Shown here: positions 16,571-25,112 of the stretch, in pieces
Numbering within the stretch: position 1 is the first letter of the stretch
Layout of the letters: each line of letters starts with the position of its first letter
Position numbers and translations under genes: made by a program
DNA from: Flavobacteriaceae bacterium
Lineage (GTDB): Bacteria > Bacteroidota > Bacteroidia > Flavobacteriales > Flavobacteriaceae
Length of the DNA stretch: 55,871 nucleotides
Reading direction: 5' to 3'
NCBI GenBank assembly: GCA_024638225.1
Contig: JAHEKR010000007.1
Span: 17,815-73,685, forward strand
The notes under the pieces: model-generated
The model's input: the letters and a program-made list of their open reading frames with translations, nothing else
The model's database searches: none
Told to the model about the DNA's origin: nothing

Positions 16571-19099
16571 TTAAAATTGAACTTTCGTGCTAAGACTAAA
16601 TGTTCTGCCAAAGCCATACCAAACAATTGCTGTTTGTGCGTTATGGTCATTTCCATCTCTTGCGTCTGCAATATATTCGGTGTCAAACACATTGTTCATG
16701 CGAGCAATCAGCGACGCATCTAGTGAACCTATTTTGAATCTATGTATTAAATTAGCATCAAATGTTGCGTAATTTGGGAGTTTCCACGCTTGTGGAATAT
16801 TGTCAACTGTTCTATTGTTTGGATCAAAGTCCGCATAGATATTCCCAAAATAATTGTAATCAATCGCCAAATTAGATGAATCCGTTAACTTTACATCAAG
16901 GCCTAGCGCGGCAGTAGTTTGTGCGGCATCTGCTACCTTTAGTCCTTCAATGAAGACATTTATTGGGCTTCCAACAGCGTTTTGATCTTCATCATATACT
17001 TGAACATTTTTTACATCATTGCCCCACTCCCAATCACCAAGAGAAAGCATTCCTGTAAGTGTGATGGCTGAGCTAAAGTTGTAAACAAAATCCATTTCAA
17101 TTCCCTGGTGAATAGCGTCAATTCCAATTAAATTAACAAAATAGTCCACTCCGCCAGAGTTAAAGTTCCTTGTAAATGTTCTATCCATCCATTGTGTCCT
17201 GTAAACATTTACATTAGCAAATAATTTATCACTGCGGTAACCATATCCAAGTTCTACACTAAAAATTTTCTGGTTTTCTGCATCTTTATTGATGTGCTCG
17301 TTATCAAAATTTTGAAAAACTGCATCAAAGCCAGCTGCTTTTTCAAAATAACCAATGTTAGCAAATACGTTTTGGTTGTCGTCTAGATTAAAATTAGCGC
17401 CTCCTTTAACAGCAAAGCCCATAAAATCATATTTCCCCGTAGTCTGCAATGGATCGTTATCCGTGTAGTTAAAGTAATCTACTCGTCTATATGATGTGTT
17501 CGAAATGGATGCAGAAAGGAAAGTGGAAAGGTTGTTTTGGTTGTATTCTATTTGTGTAAAAAGGCCTTGCCAGCCCACTTCGCCATCATTCCAGTAATCT
17601 CTTTTATCCCCTACTTTAATTGCACGATTAGGGTTGTTTGCATCTGAATCCTCATATACATATGAACCACCCAAAAGGTCTGTTACTTCAGAAAAGTGCT
17701 TCCCTATGTAAGACCTTATATCAACTCCGGCTAACAATGAAATATTCTCTGTTAGTTGTGATTTATATGTTGATAAAATCCCATACCACTCGTGATCGTT
17801 TCTAGAAGCTCTTAAGTAAGCTATTGATCCTAACCCTTGCGCGCCTCGCTCGCGATTTATACGCATTATGTTGTCTAAATCGACTGGTTGGTCATCGCCT
17901 CCCAAGCGAACATTAAATAAGTCTCTATCATCTCCAGCAGTTCCACCGCCTCCGCCAGTTCCCCAAGAGGCATAAAGCGCTGTAGAAAGCATTGACCTGT
18001 CATTTATTGTCCAGTAATGGTTTAAAGAGGTTTGCGATTTGTGATAAAAATTATCTTCAATACTTACGACTTGACCGTTTTTAATTCCCCAGTCTGGATT
18101 GAATTTTGTTCCACTTTCTGCATTTCTATAGCGCTCAATGCTGCTTCTGTTTTGACGCTGCCCGTGACGTTGTGGTGCTCCAAAAGAGGTAAGTGAAATT
18201 ACGTGGTTCTCGTTAATTTTTTTCGATAGGTTTACAAAATAGTTGTATCCATCAAATTGGGTCCCGTCAATGTACCCATCTCCACTAATTCTGTGGGCGG
18301 AAACTGTTGCAGCAAACCCATTGTCCATTAGTCCTGTGGAAACTGTGGCGCCGTATTTTTGATATCCATCATTCCCAATAGAAGTAACAAAGCTTCCGCC
18401 GCTCTGAACGTCTGTTGTTTTGGATAAAATATTTATTGTACCTCCAATTGACGGTACTGCTAAGTTTGATGCGCCCAATCCACGTTGTACTTGCATCGAG
18501 CTAGTAACATCAGAAAGGCCAGCCCAGTTGCTCCAGTAAACACGGCCGTTTTCCATGTCGTTTACCGGAACACCATTGATAAGAACAGCAACGTTTTCCG
18601 AATTAAACCCTCTTAGGTTTATACGTCCATCTCCAAAACCACCACCAGATTTAGTCGCATATACTCCTGGAGTTGATTTCAAGACTTCTGGAAATTCTTG
18701 AGAGCCTAGTTTAGTCTCAATTGTAGATGCTTTTATCGTAGAAACCGCAACTGGTGTTTTTCGATCAATTGCTACAGCAGCAATTACCATGACTCCTTCA
18801 AGCTGTTCGGCTGAGGCATTTAGTTCTATTGTGCCTAAATCTCCACTAACAGGAACTGAAACCTCTGTTGAAGAATAGCCTATGTAGGAAATTATCAAGG
18901 TGGCCGAGTCTGATACATTAATGGAAAACTTTCCGTCAAAATCAGTAGTGACTCCAGTAGATGTTCCCTGGGCTACTACACTAGCTCCAGGAAGCGGGCT
19001 TCCACTGTCAGCATCGACCACAGTACCTGAAACTTGGTTCTGTGCATATGCGCTAATACCTGTAAATAAGGCAATAACATAAATGATTGTATTTTTCAT
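16571..19099 (-). CDS. TonB-dependent outer membrane receptor (partner of repeat lipoprotein)
   Basis: 842-residue outer-membrane transporter. Signal peptide MKNTIIYVIALFTGISAYAQ. The carboxypeptidase-regulatory-like domain follows at about 22-95, with VSGTVVDADSGSPLPGA and TDFDGKFSI. The plug domain (about 110-230) contains LKSTPGVYATKSGGG, INLRGFNSENVAVLI and VQRGLGASN, and the rest is beta-barrel ending in KVQF with a terminal aromatic residue. The long regulatory-like extension is typical of Bacteroidota receptors. Substrate cannot be read from sequence. The neighbouring lipoprotein (9-18 bases downstream) and secreted nuclease suggest nucleic-acid products or another polymer. The ATG lies 82 bases after the pgi stop; a TTTGACA box is visible upstream but no clean -7 element. 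Confidence 0.93.
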   Translation of the reverse strand: MKNTIIYVIALFTGISAYAQNQVSGTVVDADSGSPLPGASVVAQGTSTGVTTDFDGKFSINVSDSATLIISYIGYSSTEVSVPVSGDLGTIELNASAEQLEGVMVIAAVAIDRKTPVAVSTIKASTIETKLGSQEFPEVLKSTPGVYATKSGGGFGDGRINLRGFNSENVAVLINGVPVNDMENGRVYWSNWAGLSDVTSSMQVQRGLGASNLAVPSIGGTINILSKTTDVQSGGSFVTSIGNDGYQKYGATVSTGLMDNGFAATVSAHRISGDGYIDGTQFDGYNYFVNLSKKINENHVISLTSFGAPQRHGQRQNRSSIERYRNAESGTKFNPDWGIKNGQVVSIEDNFYHKSQTSLNHYWTINDRSMLSTALYASWGTGGGGGTAGDDRDLFNVRLGGDDQPVDLDNIMRINRERGAQGLGSIAYLRASRNDHEWYGILSTYKSQLTENISLLAGVDIRSYIGKHFSEVTDLLGGSYVYEDSDANNPNRAIKVGDKRDYWNDGEVGWQGLFTQIEYNQNNLSTFLSASISNTSYRRVDYFNYTDNDPLQTTGKYDFMGFAVKGGANFNLDDNQNVFANIGYFEKAAGFDAVFQNFDNEHINKDAENQKIFSVELGYGYRSDKLFANVNVYRTQWMDRTFTRNFNSGGVDYFVNLIGIDAIHQGIEMDFVYNFSSAITLTGMLSLGDWEWGNDVKNVQVYDEDQNAVGSPINVFIEGLKVADAAQTTAALGLDVKLTDSSNLAIDYNYFGNIYADFDPNNRTVDNIPQAWKLPNYATFDANLIHRFKIGSLDASLIARMNNVFDTEYIADARDGNDHNAQTAIVWYGFGRTFSLSTKVQF

Positions 19100-19181
19100 C
19101 GTGATTAATAGTTTATGCAGCTAATATCGAACTTAATCGCTTTGTAATGTTGCGTTATTGTCAAACAATTTTAACATTTTA

Positions 19182-20813
19182 TTAACTTTTATACCGCGCT
19201 AGAAGTTGGGTGGTAGAGCTATCGTGTTTTACTGAACTTGAAGCGTCCATCTCGTCTAAAATAACGGATGCCAATTGCTTGCCCAGCTCCACACCCCACT
19301 GGTCATAACTAAAGATATTCCACACCACACCTTCCACAAAAATCTTGTGCTCGTACATGGCCACAAGTGCACCCAGCGTTTTGGGGGTTAGCTTTTCTAT
19401 AAGAAGCGTGGTGGTGGGCTTATTGCCTGTAAATATTTTAAACGGCACCAATTTTTCTAAGGAGTCGCCAGATAGTCCTTTTGCAGATAATTCTTCGCGG
19501 ACTTGTGCTTCGGTTTTGCCACTCATTAAGGCTTCGGTTTGTGCAAAAAAGTTAGCCATCAGTTTGTCATGGTGCTCTTTGTTTCCATGCAGCGACTGAG
19601 CAAACCCAATAAAATGAGCGGGTATTAGCTTAGTGCCTTGATGCATGAGTTGAAAAAAGGCGTGTTGTGCATTTGTTCCAGGCGCTCCCCAAACAATATT
19701 CCCTGTTTGATATGTCACCGCCTTCCCGTTACGGTCAACAGACTTTCCATTACTTTCCATTATGCCCTGCTGTAAATAGGCTGGTAATTGATGTAAATAC
19801 TGTGTGTAAGGGATGATTGCTTCGGACTGAGCCCCCAAAAAAGTCGTATACCAAACTGTTAGTAGTGCAAGTACTACGGGAATATTTTCTTCTAATGGCG
19901 CTTGAGCAAAATGGTTGTCCATTTGCCGTGCTCCATCCAACAAGGCTTCAAAATGATCTGGTCCAACGGCTAGGGCAATTGACAAGCCAACCGCACTCCA
20001 TAGCGAAAAACGTCCGCCTACCCAATCGTTCATAGGAAATACGTTTTCGGGCTCAATGCCAAAAGATTTTATCGCCGTTAGGTTTGTGGATACAGCAACA
20101 AAGTGTTTTGCTACAGCTGTATCGCCTAGGGCAGCTGTCAACCATTTTTTGGCTGTTGTCGCATTGGAAAGGGTCTCTTGAGTGGTGAACGTCTTTGACA
20201 CCACAACAAAAAGTGTTGTGGCAGGAGTTAGCTTTTTAAGCACCTCCATCACATGGTCCCCATCTACATTGGAAATAAAATGTACGTTTAGGTGGTTCTT
20301 ATAATAGCCTAATGCCTCTGTAATCATGGCTGGGCCTAGGTCTGACCCGCCTATACCAATATTGACTACATCGGTAAATGCTTGACCTGTAGCGCTGGTT
20401 TGACTGCCATCAATAATTCGAGAACAAAATTCCTTTATCTGTTGACGAACTGCATAAACTTCTGGAACAACGTTTTGATCATCAACGCGTATGCTTGTCT
20501 TTTTGGATGCGCGCAAAGCCGTGTGTAAAACAGACCTGTTTTCTGTTTGATTGATTACTGCCCCACCAAAATATGCTTTTCGTGCGTCGTCTAACTTAAC
20601 CTCTTTAGCTAGAGCAAACAAGGCTTTTAGCGTATCGGCGTCTATGTGGTTCTTGGAAAAATCTACAAAAAATTCTTCCCATAAAATAGAATATTCAGCA
20701 GCACGAGAAGGTTCTTGAGCAAAGAGATCTTGTAGTTTTTTAGGTGATTTAGCGAACTGCTCTAGTTGCTTCCACGCTTGTGTTTTGGTCGGGTTTATTG
20801 AAGGAAATGACAT
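19182..20813 (-). CDS. pgi: Glucose-6-phosphate isomerase
   Basis: Interconverts glucose-6-phosphate and fructose-6-phosphate. 543 residues; signatures NIGIGGSDLGP, VVSKTFTTQET, MESNGKSVDRNGK and YDQWGVELGKQLA (the last two cover the conserved Glu and Lys of the active site). Length is normal. It lies one base after the M23 peptidase gene and is probably co-transcribed with it and the DUF3108 gene, an unusual pairing of central metabolism with envelope genes. Confidence 0.97.
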   Translation of the reverse strand: MSFPSINPTKTQAWKQLEQFAKSPKKLQDLFAQEPSRAAEYSILWEEFFVDFSKNHIDADTLKALFALAKEVKLDDARKAYFGGAVINQTENRSVLHTALRASKKTSIRVDDQNVVPEVYAVRQQIKEFCSRIIDGSQTSATGQAFTDVVNIGIGGSDLGPAMITEALGYYKNHLNVHFISNVDGDHVMEVLKKLTPATTLFVVVSKTFTTQETLSNATTAKKWLTAALGDTAVAKHFVAVSTNLTAIKSFGIEPENVFPMNDWVGGRFSLWSAVGLSIALAVGPDHFEALLDGARQMDNHFAQAPLEENIPVVLALLTVWYTTFLGAQSEAIIPYTQYLHQLPAYLQQGIMESNGKSVDRNGKAVTYQTGNIVWGAPGTNAQHAFFQLMHQGTKLIPAHFIGFAQSLHGNKEHHDKLMANFFAQTEALMSGKTEAQVREELSAKGLSGDSLEKLVPFKIFTGNKPTTTLLIEKLTPKTLGALVAMYEHKIFVEGVVWNIFSYDQWGVELGKQLASVILDEMDASSSVKHDSSTTQLLARYKS

Positions 20814-20814
20814 A

Positions 20815-22065
20815 CTAGGGAGATGATTGGTTTGTTTGATAAAATTCGATACAGTCTAGGGACTCTTTCAAGGGCTCCATATGAACCATATACTTTGCTT
20901 TAAGTGCTGGGTTAATGGGTTTGGCTTCTGGGAGCTTCTGCCGAAAAGGGTCCACCTGTCTGCCGTTTTTCCAAAACCTGTAACACACGTGTGGGCCAGA
21001 AGTATAGCCGGTCATTCCAACGGTGCCAATGATGTCGCCCTGCTGTACTTTTTGACCTTTACGAACCTTGCGTTTATTCATGTGTAAATATTGTGTTTTG
21101 TATGTCCCTTTGTGCCGTAATGTAACATAATTTCCATTCCCGCGTGTGTAACCCGCCGCTACAACTGTCCCGCTTGCTGTGGCGCGAATAGGTGTTCCTA
21201 CTGGTGCGGCAAAGTCTGTCCCGTAGTGGGGTTTGGTACGTCCATAATAAGAAATTCGTCTGCGTTTGTTGTATCGAGATGAAATGCGCGAAAACTGCAC
21301 AGGAGCCTGTAAAAAAGCACGCCTTAAATTTTTGCCTTTTTCGTCAAAGAATTCGGTAATTCCTCGCTTAGCATCTGATTCAAATTCAATTGCGTAGTAA
21401 GGGGCTTTTCGATGTTCAAAGTACGCTGCGTGTATGCGATTAAGCCCCACATAAATAGAATCATCGACATATTTTTGGGTGTAAATAATTTTAAACCGAT
21501 CTCCTTTTTCGAGGCGAAAAAAATCAATACTCCAAGCATAAATATCAGATAAGTCATACGCCAATAATGGACTCAGTCGCTGAGCATCCAAGGTTTCTGA
21601 AAGTGAGCTACTAATCACACCTTGTGCCTCAAACGTGCGGAGTTTTATTTCTTTTTTATATCTATGGGCATAAATGGAGTCGCGCAGATGAACCACCACG
21701 TAATCAAGCATAGAAGGTTGATAGATAAAAGCCCTTGGGGTTGCTAAAGAGTCTTTTTCAAACAAAAAGGTGTAGGCCTTTTTGGGTTGTATTTTTCTAA
21801 AATTATATGCTTTTCTTGTCTTTCGGTTGATGTCGTAAATCTGTGGATAGCTAAATCCATTTTCCAAAAAAATATCCGCAAAAGTGTCGCCGCGTTGAAC
21901 GGTGTCGCGAACCACTTTAAAGTCGTTAAGGTTAAAGCCAAAAGCCATAACCTCGGGTTCTGGGGGTGGTCGTTTTGCTTCATCCTTTTGTTTTGATGAA
22001 CCGCCACAGGAGATTAATAGGCCCGTGAGTAAAAGAAAAATAATGCGCTTAATCTGGTACAACAA
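20815..22065 (-). CDS. M23 family metallopeptidase lipoprotein
   Basis: 416-residue probable peptidoglycan endopeptidase. Lipoprotein signal ending LLISCGG with Cys20. A LysM/OapA-like N-terminal part (about 50-250) precedes the LytM domain (about 275-385). Zinc and catalytic positions are H280 and D284 in HYGTDFAAP, H328 in YLHM and H359 in GPHVCY. The usual HxH pair reads HxC, so the third zinc ligand would be Cys361. The gene has no ATG. It starts with TTG at 22065 (a second TTG follows immediately), 17 bases inside the 3' end of the DUF3108 gene, which suggests translational coupling. pgi follows after one base. Confidence 0.92.
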   Translation of the reverse strand: MLYQIKRIIFLLLTGLLISCGGSSKQKDEAKRPPPEPEVMAFGFNLNDFKVVRDTVQRGDTFADIFLENGFSYPQIYDINRKTRKAYNFRKIQPKKAYTFLFEKDSLATPRAFIYQPSMLDYVVVHLRDSIYAHRYKKEIKLRTFEAQGVISSSLSETLDAQRLSPLLAYDLSDIYAWSIDFFRLEKGDRFKIIYTQKYVDDSIYVGLNRIHAAYFEHRKAPYYAIEFESDAKRGITEFFDEKGKNLRRAFLQAPVQFSRISSRYNKRRRISYYGRTKPHYGTDFAAPVGTPIRATASGTVVAAGYTRGNGNYVTLRHKGTYKTQYLHMNKRKVRKGQKVQQGDIIGTVGMTGYTSGPHVCYRFWKNGRQVDPFRQKLPEAKPINPALKAKYMVHMEPLKESLDCIEFYQTNQSSP

Positions 22066-22870
22066 TTTTGAATTGATTTTTTAGTCCTTTGAATGCATCT
22101 AAATCTGCCGTTATACTTCCCACTTTAAGCTCGGCTTCCATACGAAGCGGCATTTTGTTTTCGTCGTCACTTACCCACAGGGTTATGCTCTGTTTGCTGC
22201 GGAACACACGGCCAGAATGAACATAGGGGCGAAATTTTAATGATTTCACACGACCAAATTTGGTTTTGATCTCTTCTGTTCCTAAAAATTTAAACTTAAA
22301 GGCGAAATTCTCCTTATCAAAAAAAAGGTTAACAGTAATGAATTCACCCACATTTATGGATGATGCATCAAATTGGTTGCGCAAATAGTAGAAGCAAGAT
22401 ACTAGGTCTTGTACATCAGACTCCATATCAAAAGTTGCCGTATCGTTTTCAAGCAAATCATTAACCTCCGCTTTTTTGTTCTGGTGGTCAAAACGAATAG
22501 TTACGTTTTTCTTATAACCGCCTTCGTCTATATTTCGGGTGAAATAAAGCGGGCGAGATGTGTCCTGTGTAAAGTAAGAGTCATAATAATCGTCCACTTT
22601 AAAAAACAAGCGGGCCAACCCCGTTGTTCGACCAATGGCGCGCGCGTGATAGACGGGTTGATTTTCCCATTTTTCATCAATTAATTCAATTGTAGCGTAG
22701 CTGGCATTAAAAATACCGTAGTGAATTCGAAACCTAAACCACTCCCCTGCCTGGTAGGCCTGAGGGGCTTTGGTTGTCGTGTTTGCATCTTGTGCAGGTG
22801 CTGTTTCTTGTCCAATAATCGGAAAAGAGACGGCTAGCCAAAAAATCAAACGCCATGGGTTAGCAATCAT
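22049..22870 (-). CDS. DUF3108 family secreted protein
   Basis: 273-residue DUF3108 protein with an N-terminal signal sequence (MIANPWRLIFWLAVSFPIIG). Characteristic segments: AGEWFRFRIHYGIFNASYA, an FFKVDDYYDSYF block, and the C-terminal SITLWVSDDENKMPLR. The fold is probably an all-beta, lipid-binding-like barrel; the biochemical role of the family is not known to me. It overlaps the M23 gene by 17 bases and both act in the envelope, so a joint role in wall or outer-membrane maintenance is a reasonable inference. The in-frame start 8 codons further up lies upstream of the TACTTTTG element (22876-22883), so ATG 22870 is chosen, giving an almost leaderless mRNA. Confidence 0.88.
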   Translation of the reverse strand: MIANPWRLIFWLAVSFPIIGQETAPAQDANTTTKAPQAYQAGEWFRFRIHYGIFNASYATIELIDEKWENQPVYHARAIGRTTGLARLFFKVDDYYDSYFTQDTSRPLYFTRNIDEGGYKKNVTIRFDHQNKKAEVNDLLENDTATFDMESDVQDLVSCFYYLRNQFDASSINVGEFITVNLFFDKENFAFKFKFLGTEEIKTKFGRVKSLKFRPYVHSGRVFRSKQSITLWVSDDENKMPLRMEAELKVGSITADLDAFKGLKNQFKIVVPD

Positions 22871-22875
22871 GCGAA

Positions 22876-22883
22876 CAAAAGTA
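22876..22883 (-). promoter_or_regulatory. -7 element TACTTTTG for DUF3108-M23-pgi
   Basis: Exact TAnnTTTG on the minus strand, 5 bases before ATG 22870, in the gap after the patatin gene. It would give a leader of only a few bases or none. Confidence 0.55.
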
Positions 22884-22904
22884 CATAAAAGCATTTTTCT
22901 ATTC

Positions 22905-25112
22905 TTAAAATTGCCACCCTAAATTCACATAATAAACCATGCGTCCAAATTGAGGGCTGTAGGAGGCTGTAGCAGCCAATGGCCCCAGAAATGACTCCAG
23001 CCCGTATGTCAACGCCATGCCAAAATAATCCGGCTCTTTAGCCCAATTCTTTGTGCTAAAAATATCGTCATCAATAATACCGGTATGAAGGACTAGACGC
23101 CCATGCTGTCTGGCAGAAAAAGCATAATCAAATTCAATAACGCCTTTGATAAAGCTATCTCCGCCTGCGTATTGCTGGGTTAATCCTACAAAAGGCTGGT
23201 AATGAAGCAAAGGAGCGTTTCCAAAGCCGCCGAGGTAAAAATCAAAGCTGGAGATGTTTGGGCGGCCCACAGTAAAGCCTCCCATCGTATTTAGGTTTAA
23301 CGTCCACTTTCTAGAAACGGGAATCGTTGCCCCCATCTGAGCTTTTCCGATAAGAAATGGGGTAAAGGCATTCGTTGCTTGGCTTGCTTGTTGTTTAAAA
23401 TAGTAAGAAAGTGTACCCGAAAAGAAGCCCCCTTTTTTGGGAAAATGTGCATCGTCTCGAGTATCTGCTTTGAGGTACCCTAGGGCACTGTAATAGTCTG
23501 CATCGTCTACTGCCAAAAACGCTCCTGATTGGTTGTCCAATAAGTTTGTAATAAATTTATTTCTTTGGTGCTCAAGACCTATCCCCAATAGAGCTTCTTC
23601 GCGAAAAACGGTTTGTACATAAAAAGTATTTGTCTGTGCCAGTACCTTAGTGTTAGAGGCGGTAAACGAACCTCCGCCTGTGGCTGGGCTAACAACAAAT
23701 GGTGCCGCTGTTTCAAACTGATCCATTTTGGCACGGACCCCAATACTCCAAAAGCGACCTTTGTCAATAAAGTAGGATAGATGATACCTAAAATACTGCC
23801 CCAAAATAATGTCAGCAGACAACTCGTCATTTTTGAGTAATGCATGTTTTTGGGTCATGTTTAGAAGCGCTGAGGCGCCAAATAAGTCGTTATAACTTAA
23901 ACCCCCTCGAAAAAGTGCCTTATGAGGAAGTTCTTCAAGTGCTATATTCAAAACTTCCTGGCCATTCTCAGTGTCAAGCGAATAACGAAAGGTGTCAAAA
24001 TTCTGTGTGGCCGCCAGCGTGGACATGCCCTCACGAAGCTTGCTAAACGAATGTGTTGTTCCTTGTTGTAAGCGAATTTTTCCCAATAAATAATTCGTCT
24101 TGTAATTGGACGTTTGACTGAGTTTTAGTTTGTCAAGCCTAAATGATTCGGGCAACTTTTTTGGTGGTGCCTGAACTGGGTTTTGCTTTTCGGCTAGTTC
24201 TTTTAGCTGTGGATAAACGCTTCGCGCAGCCGCAACACCACGCGTAATGATTTCCGCTTGCTCCCCAAAAGACAACATATTGTATTCTGTCAAATCTGGT
24301 TTTATGTAAATGTCCGTTTTCTTCTTTTTTGGCCCCATAAGCTTTGCTGTCTGAAACCCGCTAATACGCACAAGTACCTCGGAAAATGTTTCTGCCTCTT
24401 TGTCTTTATTGAGAGAGGTTTGCACATCTACTCCGATAATAATATCTACTCCTTTTTGCAGCATTTCCTCTATTGGGTAATTGTCTGCAACGCCTCCATC
24501 AATTAACATTTTCCTCTTGACTTTTATGGGAGAAAAAAGAGTCGGCAATGCGCCACTTGCATTCATTGCCAGCGGCAAATATCCATTGTCTAAAACAACC
24601 TTTTCGCCGGTTTCTATGTCTGTAGCGATACAATAGAAAGGAATGGGTAACTGACTAAAGTCGGTTGTGTTTCGTTGATCGTATGTCAACTGCACCAAAA
24701 AGCCAAAGGTCTGTTGCCCTTTGGATAAAGATAGGGGAAATTGAACTTTGCCTTTATTAACGGGAAGCGAAAAAGCATAGCGTTCACTGTCTTCTTTTTC
24801 GGCAAATGATTTGTGGTCGCGCGGAAACTTATCGTTAATCAAATCGTTGAGGTTTGTTTGAAGCAATAATTGTTCCAGCTGTTGCGCAGAATATCCACAA
24901 GCGTAAAGGCCGCCAACAATTGCGCCCATGCTTGTGCCACCTATATAATCTATCCGTACCCCTGCGCGTTCAATTTCTTTCAGCACCCCTACATGGGCCA
25001 TCCCCTTGGCGCCTCCTCCACTTAAAATAAGCCCTACCCTTGGGTTCGTCACTTCTTGGGCTTGAAGTACAAAAAGAAAAAAAGAAAAAAGGAGTAGCTT
25101 AGGGTGTGTCAC
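22905..25112 (-). CDS. Patatin-like phospholipase fused to outer-membrane beta-barrel
   Basis: 735-residue PlpD-like protein. Signal peptide of about 18 residues. The patatin domain (about 25-215) has oxyanion motif SGGGAKG at 31-37, nucleophile Ser61 in GTSMG and catalytic Asp205 in DGGVADNYP. A POTRA-like segment (about 320-400) follows, and the C-terminal 300 residues form a BamA/Omp85-type barrel ending in YVNLGWQF with terminal Phe. This is a type Vd secretion-like architecture, in which the lipase is either displayed or retained in the periplasm. Start is GTG at 25112, overlapping the 3' end of uvrC by 14 bases, so it is likely translated from the uvrC transcript. Confidence 0.93.
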   Translation of the reverse strand: MTHPKLLLFSFFLFVLQAQEVTNPRVGLILSGGGAKGMAHVGVLKEIERAGVRIDYIGGTSMGAIVGGLYACGYSAQQLEQLLLQTNLNDLINDKFPRDHKSFAEKEDSERYAFSLPVNKGKVQFPLSLSKGQQTFGFLVQLTYDQRNTTDFSQLPIPFYCIATDIETGEKVVLDNGYLPLAMNASGALPTLFSPIKVKRKMLIDGGVADNYPIEEMLQKGVDIIIGVDVQTSLNKDKEAETFSEVLVRISGFQTAKLMGPKKKKTDIYIKPDLTEYNMLSFGEQAEIITRGVAAARSVYPQLKELAEKQNPVQAPPKKLPESFRLDKLKLSQTSNYKTNYLLGKIRLQQGTTHSFSKLREGMSTLAATQNFDTFRYSLDTENGQEVLNIALEELPHKALFRGGLSYNDLFGASALLNMTQKHALLKNDELSADIILGQYFRYHLSYFIDKGRFWSIGVRAKMDQFETAAPFVVSPATGGGSFTASNTKVLAQTNTFYVQTVFREEALLGIGLEHQRNKFITNLLDNQSGAFLAVDDADYYSALGYLKADTRDDAHFPKKGGFFSGTLSYYFKQQASQATNAFTPFLIGKAQMGATIPVSRKWTLNLNTMGGFTVGRPNISSFDFYLGGFGNAPLLHYQPFVGLTQQYAGGDSFIKGVIEFDYAFSARQHGRLVLHTGIIDDDIFSTKNWAKEPDYFGMALTYGLESFLGPLAATASYSPQFGRMVYYVNLGWQF

